NCBI GenBank assembly: GCA_902632595.1 | Contig: CACPDC010000004.1 | Coordinates: 43,375 to 107,374 of the forward strand | DNA length: 64,000 nt | Reading direction: 5' to 3' | Source of the DNA: an uncultured SAR116 cluster alpha proteobacterium | GTDB lineage: Bacteria; Pseudomonadota; Alphaproteobacteria; Puniceispirillales; Puniceispirillaceae | Shown here: positions 52,949 through 62,781 of the stretch, piece after piece | Position numbering within the stretch: the stretch's first letter is position 1 | How the letters are laid out: each line of letters opens with the position of its first letter | Notes under the pieces: model-generated | What the model was told of the DNA's origin: nothing | What the model saw: the letters and a program-made list of their open reading frames with translations, nothing else | Database searches by the model: none | Position numbers and translations under genes: made by a program

Positions 52949-53143
52949 TTATACCTGTATTTTCGAGGCGCAATTTGTGCATAGCAACTCACCTGTTTCC
53001 AATATTTTCGTATAGAATGGTGGGTTATATTGAACCTGCAATTCGTCATCACAGCCATCACACCCGTATGTATTGTATTGATGGTATGTTCTGCCATCGT
53101 ATATTGTAGCTGTACCCATAATAATTTGAATTTGTTTTTTCAT
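52949..53143 (-). CDS. Small zinc-ribbon-like hypothetical protein (64 aa)
   Basis: MKKQIQIIMGTATIYDGRTYHQYNTYGCDGCDDELQVQYNPPFYTKILETGELLCTNCASKIQV; two CxxC motifs in a non-overlapped region. Confidence 0.5.
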   Translation of the reverse strand: MKKQIQIIMGTATIYDGRTYHQYNTYGCDGCDDELQVQYNPPFYTKILETGELLCTNCASKIQV

Positions 53144-53339
53144 AGTTCACAACGTTTAACAGTAAAAATTAAATTGAAGGGATTAATTAACATAACTATC
53201 TGCTAAATAGAAAAATTTATTTCACTTTCTGTCTCGGTTTGTTTCTTAGTGCAAAAAAACACTCTCATAGTACTATTGCAAAATGAATGAAAATAAAGTC
53301 TCATCCAATAGGAACAATCAAATAAAAATTAAAGTATGC

Positions 53340-54875
53340 ATGATTAAAAAACCTTTGTTATTAGAAAGTCGCAATATAACCAAATCATTTGGCTCTTTCA
53401 TAGCAAATGACCAAATAAATTTTGATATTTTCGAGGGTGAAATACACGGATTGCTCGGAGAAAACGGGGCCGGTAAATCGACTTTTGTAAAAATGGTTTA
53501 TGGCCTATTAGAACCAAGTGAAGGCGCCTTCTTCTGGAATTCAAAAAAAATATCTATCAAAGGACCACAGGAAGCGAGAAATATTGGCATTGGTATGGTA
53601 TTTCAACATTTTACGTTATTTCCAACGTTAACCGTGATTGAAAATATACAACTAGCACTGAGTGAAAAAATCTCCTCACCAGAATTACGAGAAACAATTA
53701 TCAAAAAATCGGCAGAATTTGGTATCACAGTTGATCCAGATATTTATGTTCGTGATCTTTCGGTTGGAGAGCAGCAACGCGTAGAGGTCTTAAGGTGCCT
53801 TCTTCAAAACCCAAAATTATTGATTATGGATGAACCAACTTCAGTTTTGACTCCGCAGGAAAGCGAACAACTTTTTAGAGTACTAAAAAAACTCTCTAAG
53901 ACTGGGTGTTCGATTCTGTTCATATCTCACAAGCTAAGAGAGGTAAAGGAATTGACGCAGCGGGCTACTATTCTCCGAAGAGGTTGCGTTATAGATACTG
54001 TGGCGAGCTCTGAGGTTTCCACAGAGCAACTCGCAAAGATGATGGTTGGGAGCGACCCTCAGAACGTAAAGCCAAAATCTGTTGTGAATAGCGATGATTA
54101 TCTGGTTAGGATATCCGGATTAAACAGGCCTGCAGATAATCCATTTGCAGCCCCGCTTGAAGATATTAGTCTGTCTGTCAAAGCCGGTCAAATAATCGGT
54201 GTGGCAGGAATTGCGGGAAATGGCCAAAGCGAACTGATGGAAGCACTCACTGGAGAGTGGCGCTCAACTGCAACCGTAGATGTTTTTAATGCTTTTGGAA
54301 CTGACATTAGAAACTACAGCGCGCATGAAAGACGTCAACTTGGAATTGGTTTTCTGCCTGAAGAACGGCATGGTCACTCTGCTGTAACCAACATGAAACT
54401 TACTGAAAATACTCTTTTAACCCACCACAATAATCCTGTAATACAAAAATTTGCCATAGTTCAGAACGAAACGCTTGAAAATCTAACTGATGAAATTGTT
54501 CATAATTTTGATGTAAGAACCCCCTTTCAAAACCCATTAGCAAGCTCTCTATCTGGAGGAAATTTGCAAAAGTTCGTAGTCGGAAGAGAGATTATTAAAA
54601 AACCTCGCGTTTTTTTTGTTGCTCAGCCAACTTGGGGTGTTGATATTGGTGCCACAAAATTTATCCGAAATGCTTTGATAGATCTTGCTAATAACGGTTG
54701 TGGAATTATAGTAATTTCACAAGATTTAGAGGAATTGTTCGAACTCTCTGATGAAATTTGCGTATTATTTAGGGGCAAACTCTCCGAGAGCATGCCGCTA
54801 AAAGAGCTTGACTCAGAAAAAATTGGCATGCTGATGGGTGGAGAATTTTCACCTCATTTCCAACGAGGACAATAA
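53340..54875 (+). CDS. Nucleoside/simple-sugar-type ABC transporter ATP-binding protein (two ATPase domains, YufO/NupO-like)
   Basis: GLLGENGAGKSTFVKMVYGLLEPSEG, GIGMVFQHFTLFPTLTVIENI, second domain IGVAGIAGNGQSELMEALTGE, SLSGGNLQKFVVGREI; start taken as MIKKPLLLES (53340). Confidence 0.9.
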   Translation: MIKKPLLLESRNITKSFGSFIANDQINFDIFEGEIHGLLGENGAGKSTFVKMVYGLLEPSEGAFFWNSKKISIKGPQEARNIGIGMVFQHFTLFPTLTVIENIQLALSEKISSPELRETIIKKSAEFGITVDPDIYVRDLSVGEQQRVEVLRCLLQNPKLLIMDEPTSVLTPQESEQLFRVLKKLSKTGCSILFISHKLREVKELTQRATILRRGCVIDTVASSEVSTEQLAKMMVGSDPQNVKPKSVVNSDDYLVRISGLNRPADNPFAAPLEDISLSVKAGQIIGVAGIAGNGQSELMEALTGEWRSTATVDVFNAFGTDIRNYSAHERRQLGIGFLPEERHGHSAVTNMKLTENTLLTHHNNPVIQKFAIVQNETLENLTDEIVHNFDVRTPFQNPLASSLSGGNLQKFVVGREIIKKPRVFFVAQPTWGVDIGATKFIRNALIDLANNGCGIIVISQDLEELFELSDEICVLFRGKLSESMPLKELDSEKIGMLMGGEFSPHFQRGQ

Positions 54876-54878
54876 TTC

Positions 54879-55973
54879 ATGTTTTATTTGGTGCCTAGGA
54901 ACGAAATACCCCTTAGCTTTAGGATAACCATCCCAATAATATCTGTAGTTTTAACAATTATCTGCGGTTTTTTTATTTTTAGTGTTTTAGGCTACGAACC
55001 TGATAAGGCACTTTATCATTTTTTTATATCTCCTCTTTCTCGTGTAGATAAAATAGCAGATCTATTTGTAAAAGCTTGTCCATTAATGATAATAGGTACG
55101 GGTCTGGTACTCTGTTTCAGGGCAAATATCTGGAACATTGGAGCTGAGGGACAGTTAATCATGGGAGCTATTTTTGCGGGCGCGCTCGCACTCTACTTTC
55201 CAAACACTCAATCTATTTGGTTATTACCTTTTATGGCTATTTTAGCATTTTTAGGCGGTGCTTTCTGGGCATTAATTCCCGCACTCCTAAAGATAAAACT
55301 TCGGACGAATGAGATTTTGGTAACACTAATGCTAACTTATGTAGCTAGTTTGTTCTTAGATTGGTTAGTCAGAGGGCCGTGGCGGAGCCCAACATCATTT
55401 GGATTTCCATTAACAGCATATTATCCTGATGTTGGTTTAATATCTAAGATTTACTTTCCAGGAATTGGATATATCAGTCAACTTCATTGGGGCGTCATTA
55501 TGGCTATTTTAATATGTCTATTTTGCTGGTTTACTATGGAGAAAACAATCTTTGGCTTCCAATTTAAACTCATTGGAGATAGTCCTAAGGCCCTCCGTTT
55601 TTCTGGCTTCAATGAATCAAACACAACTTTATCAATATTTATCATTTCAGGAGGGCTCGCGGGGTTAGCAGGTATGATAGAAGTATCTGCAAATATTGGT
55701 CAGCTGCAACCAAACATCTCCTTTGGCTATGGCTTTACAGCGATTATCGTTGCCTTTCTCGCTCGCTTGAACCCTGCTGCTGTTATTATATCAGCTTTAT
55801 TGATCGCTTTAATTGAAGTAGGAGGAGATTCCGCTCAAATTGCTTTGGCTATTCCAAAAGTTGTAACTGGAGTATTTAAGGGGATACTATTATTTTTCCT
55901 TTTAGCAGGCGAAACATTAACAAAATATGAGATCAAATATAATTTTAACTTGCAAAGTAAAACCAATGATTGA
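54879..55973 (+). CDS. Nucleoside-type ABC transporter permease (YufP/NupP-like)
   Basis: NIWNIGAEGQLIMGAIFAGA, LRTNEILVTLMLTYVA motifs; multi-TM; follows the dual ATPase. Confidence 0.9.
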   Translation: MFYLVPRNEIPLSFRITIPIISVVLTIICGFFIFSVLGYEPDKALYHFFISPLSRVDKIADLFVKACPLMIIGTGLVLCFRANIWNIGAEGQLIMGAIFAGALALYFPNTQSIWLLPFMAILAFLGGAFWALIPALLKIKLRTNEILVTLMLTYVASLFLDWLVRGPWRSPTSFGFPLTAYYPDVGLISKIYFPGIGYISQLHWGVIMAILICLFCWFTMEKTIFGFQFKLIGDSPKALRFSGFNESNTTLSIFIISGGLAGLAGMIEVSANIGQLQPNISFGYGFTAIIVAFLARLNPAAVIISALLIALIEVGGDSAQIALAIPKVVTGVFKGILLFFLLAGETLTKYEIKYNFNLQSKTND

Positions 55974-56874
55974 TGCACTCATCCTGACTATTCTCATGAC
56001 GTCGGTGCCTTTAATTCTAGCTGCTACTGGTGAACTAGTTGTCGAACGAAGTGGTGTTTTAAATCTTGGTCTTGAGGGTATGATGCTTATGGGAGCAGTA
56101 TCTGCTTTTGCTCTAACATATACTTCTGGAAGTTTGCTCGTTGGGTTGCTGGCAGGTGTTATTTCTGGCTGCCTCACAGCAGCAATTTTCGGCTTCTTTG
56201 TATTGGGGTTAGCCACAAATCAGGTCGCTACTGGTCTGGCATTGACAATTTTTGGAACGGGTCTGTCCGGATTAATTGGCTCTGATTTTGTAGGCAAAGC
56301 GGTTACGGGTCTGCCAATACTATTTCCAGAGTCCTTCAGTAATATTCCATTCATAGGAGTGTTTTTTGCTCTGGATATTATTGCCTACCTATCAGTTTTA
56401 ATTGTATTTATCGTATGGATATTTCTATTTAAAACTAAATATGGTTTGATTCTTCGGGCTTCAGGAATAAGCCATACCAGCTCACATTCCCTAGGTTACA
56501 AAGTTTTGACGGTAAGATGGTGCGCTGTTTTATTTGGTGGTATGATGGCTGGCCTAGCAGGCGCATATCTGCCATTAATGTTAACACCTCACTGGTCTGA
56601 GGGTATGACAAGCGGGCGCGGTTGGATCGCTCTAGCCCTTGTTGTTTTTGCATCTTGGATGCCATCTAGAATTATTTATGGAGCAGTATTGTTTGGTGCA
56701 ATCACTATAATGCAGCTGGCAGGTCAAGCTCGAGGTTGGACTATTCCACCTCAGTTTTTGTCATCTTTACCTTATATTGCTACCATTTTTGTACTTGTTT
56801 TAATTTCTAGCAGGGGATCAGCAAAATATTTGGCACCATCCGATTTAACCCGACCTTTTATTGCTTCAAAATAA
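55966..56874 (+). CDS. Nucleoside-type ABC transporter permease (YufQ/NupQ-like)
   Basis: RSGVLNLGLEGMMLMGAVSAFA, GLATNQVATGLALTIFGTGLS; start taken at internal ATG overlapping the upstream stop. Confidence 0.9.
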   Translation: MIDALILTILMTSVPLILAATGELVVERSGVLNLGLEGMMLMGAVSAFALTYTSGSLLVGLLAGVISGCLTAAIFGFFVLGLATNQVATGLALTIFGTGLSGLIGSDFVGKAVTGLPILFPESFSNIPFIGVFFALDIIAYLSVLIVFIVWIFLFKTKYGLILRASGISHTSSHSLGYKVLTVRWCAVLFGGMMAGLAGAYLPLMLTPHWSEGMTSGRGWIALALVVFASWMPSRIIYGAVLFGAITIMQLAGQARGWTIPPQFLSSLPYIATIFVLVLISSRGSAKYLAPSDLTRPFIASK

Positions 56875-57002
56875 TCGGAAAAATATGTATCGATCTGAAT
56901 ATTAAGCAATATTACGAAAGTATATTTTAATTGATTTACCGACTGGCTTTTTTTTCTTATTATGAGGTAAAATATAATCTTTATTAACTCGAGGTTTAAA
57001 TA

Positions 57003-58124
57003 ATGAAAAATAATAGATTTATAGTATTAGCTGGATTATTAGCGATAGTTGCTGTCGTTTACTATTTTGCTACAAACGTTGATCAAGTAGACGAAGAAGA
57101 TGCAAAAATGAAAGTTGCTTTTGTCTATCTTACTAATCCCGGTGACCATGGATGGACATATGCTCATGAAGTAGGTCGCTTGCAAGTTCAAGAACACTTT
57201 GGCGACAAGGTTGAGACATCATATGTTGAAAATGTGCCAGAGGGACCAGACGCAACTCGTGTAATTCGTGAGCTTGCGCAAAACGGTAATGATATGATTT
57301 TCACCACTTCCTTTGGATACATGGAACCAACTCTGAAAGTTGCTAAAGAATTTCCAAACATCAAATTTGATCACATCACCGGTTATATGCGTGCTGAAAA
57401 TATGGCTACCGGTAACATCCGTTTTTATGAAGGACGATATGTTCAGGGAGTAGTTGCAGGGCTAACGACTAAATCAAACAAAATTGGCTATGTAGCAGCA
57501 TTTCCGATCCCAGAAGTTATTCAAGGTATAAATTCGTTTGCTCAGGGATTAAAAAGTGTAAATAAAGACGCAACCATTTCAGTTGTCTGGGCAAATACTT
57601 GGTACGACCCAGTAAAAGAAGGTGATGCAGCGAAAGTATTAATTGCAGAAGGTGCTGATGTGTTAGCACAACACACTGATAGTCCATCAATGTTACAAAC
57701 TGCAGAAAAGGCGGGTGTACATGGCTTTGGACAATCTTCAGATATGCATGAATTTGCGCCGAGCGCTCAGCTATTTGCCTCCGTAAATAACTGGGGTCCC
57801 TATTACATTGCTCAGATTGAAAAAGCTATGGATGGCTCTTGGACCACAGGTGAAGGGCCAGACCATTGGGCAGGAAACACTTGGAAGGGACTGAGCGACG
57901 ACTTTCTTGTTTTGAGTGATTTTAAAAATATGCCCTCTAGTGTGGCCAAAGCAGCGCAAGATGCCCGAGATGGGATTGCAGACGGAAGTATTAATATTTT
58001 TTCTGGACCAATGATGGATAACGAAGGCAACCAAATACTTGCTAGCGGTGAGGTTCTAGATGATGCAGGTCTTTGGGCCATGAATTACTATGTCGATGGA
58101 GTAATTGGCAAAATCCCAAATTAA
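57003..58124 (+). CDS. BMP-family ABC transporter substrate-binding protein
   Basis: KVAFVYLTNPGDHGWTYAHEVGR, YVQGVVAGLTTKSNKIGYVAAFPIPEVIQGINSFAQGLKSV typical of BMP/Med family. Confidence 0.9.
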   Translation: MKNNRFIVLAGLLAIVAVVYYFATNVDQVDEEDAKMKVAFVYLTNPGDHGWTYAHEVGRLQVQEHFGDKVETSYVENVPEGPDATRVIRELAQNGNDMIFTTSFGYMEPTLKVAKEFPNIKFDHITGYMRAENMATGNIRFYEGRYVQGVVAGLTTKSNKIGYVAAFPIPEVIQGINSFAQGLKSVNKDATISVVWANTWYDPVKEGDAAKVLIAEGADVLAQHTDSPSMLQTAEKAGVHGFGQSSDMHEFAPSAQLFASVNNWGPYYIAQIEKAMDGSWTTGEGPDHWAGNTWKGLSDDFLVLSDFKNMPSSVAKAAQDARDGIADGSINIFSGPMMDNEGNQILASGEVLDDAGLWAMNYYVDGVIGKIPN

Positions 58125-58135
58125 AATTAAAACAT

Positions 58136-58171
58136 TTTTCGGAGGAGAAAAAACTTTTTTCCTCCGAAAGA
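58136..58171. promoter_or_regulatory. Strong hairpin between bmp gene and deaminase gene
   Basis: TTTCGGAGGA-(A-rich/T-rich centre)-TCCTCCGAAA 10-bp perfect arms with no clear downstream U-tract on the + strand. Confidence 0.6.
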
Positions 58172-58191
58172 TTGTGGAATGAAATAAGTTC

Positions 58192-59547
58192 ATGCCAACA
58201 TTACTGTTAAAAAACGCTGCCATAATTGCGACTATGAATGATGCCAATGAGGAACTAAATGGCCAGTCAATTTTTTGTGAAAACGGCATAATTAAGAAAG
58301 TTGGCCCCCTCAGCGCCCTGCCAAACAAAGCCGACAAAATTATTGAATTATCAGATTCGATTGTTATCCCAGGTATGGTCAACACCCATCATCACCTTTT
58401 CCAAAATTTAACGAGAGTTGTTCCAAACGCCCAAAATGAAAGCCTTTTTGGCTGGCTTACAACACTATACCCTATTTGGCGTGGATTAGGGCCAAAGCAC
58501 ATTTATATTTCGTCAGCTGTCGGATTAGCTGAGCTCGTGTTGTCAGGATGTACAACATCAACAGACCACCAATACTTATTTCCCGGAGGCTCCAGACTGG
58601 ATGATTCGATAGAAGCAGCAATTGATGTTGGCATTAGATTTCATCCAACGAGAGGGTCTATGAGCATTGGAGAATCAAAAGGCGGATTGCCACCTGATGA
58701 GCTAACGGAAGATGAACAAGATATTTTAGATGACTGCGAACGGGTAATATCACAGTTTCATGATGATAGTACAAATTCTATGATCAAAATAGGTCTTGCT
58801 CCCTGTTCTCCATTTTCTGTTAGCAATGATTTAATGATTCAAACGGCTTTGCTTGCCAGAGAAAATAATCTTAACATACATACGCATCTGGCAGAGAATT
58901 ATGAAGATATTGAATATTCACTAGCTAAGTTTAGCATGAGACCAGGTGAATATGCAGAAAGTCTCGGTTGGTTAGGAGATGACGTTTGGCACGCTCATTG
59001 TGTTCAACTAGATAGTGATGAGTTGAAGTTGTTCGGAAAAACAAATACTGGGATAGCTCACTGTCCATCTTCAAATATGCGACTGGCAAGCGGTATCGCA
59101 CCATTGCTTGAGATGTTTGAGCATAATGTAAGAGTTGGTCTTGGTGTTGATGGCTCTTCCTCTAACGATAGCGGACACATGTTAAATGAAGCACGGCAAG
59201 CGATGTTGCTTCAAAGAGTAAAACATGGCGCATCAGCCATAACAGCCAGACAAATCCTAAGAACAGCAACAAGGGGGGGTGCAGAAGTATTAAGACAGAA
59301 AAATATAGGTCAAATTGCACCCGGATTCTCTGCTGATATGGCTATTTATGATATGCACGCAGTTGATCTTGCAGGCACTCAATGCGACCCACTCGCTGGG
59401 TTAGTTTTCTGTGGGCCAATAAAAACCAAACATACGATTATCAATGGTTGCTTAGTGGTTGAAGATGGTCACCTTACAACAATTAATTTAAACTCTATTC
59501 TGCGGGAACACCAAAAACTATCGATAGACCTGATTAACTCTGCTTAA
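58192..59547 (+). CDS. Amidohydrolase, 8-oxoguanine deaminase-like (COG0402)
   Basis: GMVNTHHHLFQNLTR metal site, IHTHLAEN, HAHCVQLD, GLGVDGSSSNDSGHMLNEARQAMLLQR. Confidence 0.85.
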   Translation: MPTLLLKNAAIIATMNDANEELNGQSIFCENGIIKKVGPLSALPNKADKIIELSDSIVIPGMVNTHHHLFQNLTRVVPNAQNESLFGWLTTLYPIWRGLGPKHIYISSAVGLAELVLSGCTTSTDHQYLFPGGSRLDDSIEAAIDVGIRFHPTRGSMSIGESKGGLPPDELTEDEQDILDDCERVISQFHDDSTNSMIKIGLAPCSPFSVSNDLMIQTALLARENNLNIHTHLAENYEDIEYSLAKFSMRPGEYAESLGWLGDDVWHAHCVQLDSDELKLFGKTNTGIAHCPSSNMRLASGIAPLLEMFEHNVRVGLGVDGSSSNDSGHMLNEARQAMLLQRVKHGASAITARQILRTATRGGAEVLRQKNIGQIAPGFSADMAIYDMHAVDLAGTQCDPLAGLVFCGPIKTKHTIINGCLVVEDGHLTTINLNSILREHQKLSIDLINSA

Positions 59548-59556
59548 GTACTTGGA

Positions 59557-60468
59557 TCACAGCGTCCAATTAGATATCTGTCCTGCTACTGAGAGTGCTA
59601 TTCTAAATGGCTCGTCCCCTGCAATCTCTTCCAAGCCAATAGGACAGATTATTTTTTCAATGTCACTCAATAAAAAACCCGCTTTAACAAGTTGTGTTTT
59701 AAACCTAGCCTTTTTTGTTTTCGAGCCAATTACCCCTAATTTATAAAATCCATTTTCCATAAGCAAAGATTGTATAATGGCTAAATCCAGTGCGTGTGAG
59801 TGTGTAAGTATAAGATGTATACCACCATCTGGGAAATTCTTCGTTAAACGAGTGGGATCTTTCGCCCAAATAGCATTAACATCATCATCTATTGTGTCAG
59901 GAAAACGTTCCCTCGCAATATCTATCCAGTAACGATTCAATGGTAAGGGTTTCGTTGAGAACATAATTTCTCGCCCCGTGTGGCCAGCACCCCAAATAAA
60001 TAAATTTGTTTTTGCCTCAATCATCTGTTCTTTAAAAAATTTTTTTTCATCTAAAGATTTGCTTTCAACTTCCTCATAAGGGAAATTATATGTATAAAGT
60101 TCATGAATCAAACTACGAGCCCCTCTTAATTTCTTGATTCTTGCCATATCGGAAAAGTGAAAATATTCAATAAGGGCACTAACACTTCCACCACAACACT
60201 GACCGAGAGATGGTCCAAGTGCAAATCGCCTTACTTCACGTCCAAATTTTTTCAAAGAAGTAAGACGGTCACGACAAATAGAAATTATTTGATATTCAAG
60301 CTGTCCACCGCCGATGGTTCCAAATATATGATTTTCTGTTACAAACATTTGCGAGTGAGCTTTTCGGGGTGCTGAACCCTTTGTAGACATAATAACCACT
60401 CTCGCCACCATATTGTAAATGGAGAGTTTTTCTATTATCTGTTCAATTTTTGAGTTCGTTTCACCCAT
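59557..60468 (-). CDS. xdhC: Xanthine dehydrogenase accessory protein XdhC
   Basis: STKGSAPRKAHSQMFVTENHIFGTIGGGQLEYQ, LGPSLGQCCGGSV, FIWGAGHTGREI, GVIGSKTKKARF. Confidence 0.92.
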   Translation of the reverse strand: MGETNSKIEQIIEKLSIYNMVARVVIMSTKGSAPRKAHSQMFVTENHIFGTIGGGQLEYQIISICRDRLTSLKKFGREVRRFALGPSLGQCCGGSVSALIEYFHFSDMARIKKLRGARSLIHELYTYNFPYEEVESKSLDEKKFFKEQMIEAKTNLFIWGAGHTGREIMFSTKPLPLNRYWIDIARERFPDTIDDDVNAIWAKDPTRLTKNFPDGGIHLILTHSHALDLAIIQSLLMENGFYKLGVIGSKTKKARFKTQLVKAGFLLSDIEKIICPIGLEEIAGDEPFRIALSVAGQISNWTL

Positions 60469-60477
60469 GTTTTTTAA

Positions 60478-62781
60478 CTATTCCTGCAACGATCCCCTTT
60501 GTTTAAAATATAATTGCTCGGCGGTGGCCGGACTATCAAGGCTCGGATATTCTTTATTAATGGATGCAAGCGCATGCGAAAAAGCAAAAAACACGCTCAT
60601 TGCAAGCATAAACGGCGGCTCACCAACTGCCTTTGAGCGATTAATTGTTTCTTCAAGATTACCATCGCTCTTATAGAAATCAACATTCCACTCAATCGGT
60701 GAGTCCGAGCAAGCTGGAATTTTATAAGTCGCAGGGGAATGTGTCATTAAGGTACCATCACTTCCATAAACCAACTCCTCCATACTTAACCAACCAAGAC
60801 CTTGAACAAACCCACCTTCAATTTGTCCTTTATCTATTGCTGGATTAATAGACCGACCGACATCATGTAATATATCAACACGAATAACTCTGTTTTCACC
60901 TGTCAATGTGTCAAGCACAACTTCACTAACAGCTGCGCCATAGACAAAATAGTAAAATGGTCTTCCTTTTCCCTTTTCTGCATCCCAGTAAATATCTGGT
61001 GTTTTATAAAAGCCTGTGGAAGATAGGGAGACACGCCCCATCCAACATTGCTCGGCAGCTTGCGAAAATGTCATTTTTTCTTCCCCAGATATAATTATCT
61101 TTCCGCTTGAGAAAACAACATCAGAAATGTCACACTGATATAGCTGACTAAGATAAGCGGTCATTCTATCTTTGATTTGAGATGCTGCCACATAAGCTGC
61201 CATTCCATTTAAGTCTGTTCCCGATGAAGCAGCCGTAGCGGAAGTATTTGGCACTTTGTTTGTATCTGTAGCACTAATTTTTACGCTTTGTGACGAAATT
61301 CCAAATGTATCAGCTACAATCTTTCGTACCTTCGTAAATAAACCTTGTCCCATCTCAGTACCACCATGATTCAAATACACAGAACCATCAGAATATAAAT
61401 TAACCAGTGCGCCAGCTTGATTGAGCATGGTTTTATTAAATGAAATGCCAAATTTTACAGGAGTTATTGCGATCCCTCTTTTTATGGCATCAGATGTTTT
61501 ATTTAATTTATTTATTTCTTTTCTTCGATTTTGATAATTAGACGATTTTTCTAACTTAGCTATGAGATCATTAATTACACAGTCTCTTACATTCTGACCG
61601 TAAGGTGTTTCTTGCTCTTGCTGACTTGATTTTTGCCGGTCTGCATAGAAGTTTCGCTTTCTTAACATCAAAGGGTCTAACTTCAAAAAATGAGCAATTT
61701 CGTCAATAATACGTTCCATCACTAACATACCTTGAGGACCCCCAAAACCTCTGAAAGCAGTATTTGATGGTGTATTTGTTTTATACAAATTTGCAATGAA
61801 TTGAACATTCGGTATGTAATAGCAATTTTCAGAATGCATCAGTGCTCGTTCTGCAATCGCCCCTGATAAATCCATAGACATTCCACATCGCATATCATGT
61901 TGTATACGCAATGCCTCAATTATACCATTTTTGTCAAACCCAACCTTGTAAGTAGAAACAAAATCATGCCTTTTCCCAGTTATTCTCATATCATCATCAC
62001 GATCATAAACCAGTTTACAAGGTCTTCCAGTTTTTTGAGCAGCAATTGCAACAATACAAGCTGGTAGATTAGCCTGACTTTCTTTGCCCCCAAATGCGCC
62101 ACCCATGCGTCTTACCTCTACAGATACGTTGTGAAATGGCAGACACAAAACATTAGCAACTTTATGCTGAATTTCGGATGGATGTTGAGATGACACAAAT
62201 ATTTGAATTTCTCTATTTTCTCTTGGTACTGCAAGAGCAACTTGACCCTCGAGATAAAAATGCTCCTGCCCACCAATAGAAATCTCACCGTCAATAAAGT
62301 GAGCACAATTTTCTATAGCCGCAGCAAAGTTACCTCTTAAAACTTCCTTGGGAGGGCAGAGTAGAGATTTTTCATTTCTTGCTTGGTCCAATGTTATGAT
62401 AGGTGGTATTTCTGAATAGGTAATTTTAGCCTTTTTTATTGCTATTTTTGCAACTTCCAATGACTCAGCAATTACACCAAAAATTACCTGCCCATTATAA
62501 TACACGTCACCTTCAGCAAAAATAGGGTCATCGCCAAATATCGGACTAGCATCATTCACGCCTTTAATGTCATCTGCTGTAATAGCATCAATAATACCCG
62601 GTATTTTTTTTACCTCATCTAACTCCATCTTAGTAATTTTGCCATTTGCAATCGTACTTAAACCAAGCAATATATGTAAACAATTAGACGGAACAGGAAT
62701 GTCATCTACATAGACGGCGCGACCAGTTACGTGCAATTTAGCACTATCATGAAATTCTTCTTTGAGACTACTTTTATACAT
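60478..62781 (-). CDS. xdhB: Xanthine dehydrogenase molybdopterin-binding subunit
   Basis: GGQEHFYLEGQVALAVPRE, RRMGGAFGGKESQ, NTAFRGFGGPQGMLVMERIIDEIA, NHGGTEMGQGLFTKV, KAVGEPPFMLAMSVFFA. Confidence 0.96.
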   Translation of the reverse strand: MYKSSLKEEFHDSAKLHVTGRAVYVDDIPVPSNCLHILLGLSTIANGKITKMELDEVKKIPGIIDAITADDIKGVNDASPIFGDDPIFAEGDVYYNGQVIFGVIAESLEVAKIAIKKAKITYSEIPPIITLDQARNEKSLLCPPKEVLRGNFAAAIENCAHFIDGEISIGGQEHFYLEGQVALAVPRENREIQIFVSSQHPSEIQHKVANVLCLPFHNVSVEVRRMGGAFGGKESQANLPACIVAIAAQKTGRPCKLVYDRDDDMRITGKRHDFVSTYKVGFDKNGIIEALRIQHDMRCGMSMDLSGAIAERALMHSENCYYIPNVQFIANLYKTNTPSNTAFRGFGGPQGMLVMERIIDEIAHFLKLDPLMLRKRNFYADRQKSSQQEQETPYGQNVRDCVINDLIAKLEKSSNYQNRRKEINKLNKTSDAIKRGIAITPVKFGISFNKTMLNQAGALVNLYSDGSVYLNHGGTEMGQGLFTKVRKIVADTFGISSQSVKISATDTNKVPNTSATAASSGTDLNGMAAYVAASQIKDRMTAYLSQLYQCDISDVVFSSGKIIISGEEKMTFSQAAEQCWMGRVSLSSTGFYKTPDIYWDAEKGKGRPFYYFVYGAAVSEVVLDTLTGENRVIRVDILHDVGRSINPAIDKGQIEGGFVQGLGWLSMEELVYGSDGTLMTHSPATYKIPACSDSPIEWNVDFYKSDGNLEETINRSKAVGEPPFMLAMSVFFAFSHALASINKEYPSLDSPATAEQLYFKQRGSLQE

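Noticed and set aside
51388-53280. Possible second att copy of tRNA-Ser(CGA) 3' end defining an island
   Set aside because: I looked for the GAGGGTTCGAATCCCTCTCTCTCCGCCA tail downstream and found no second copy in the window; an island bounded beyond the window cannot be assessed.
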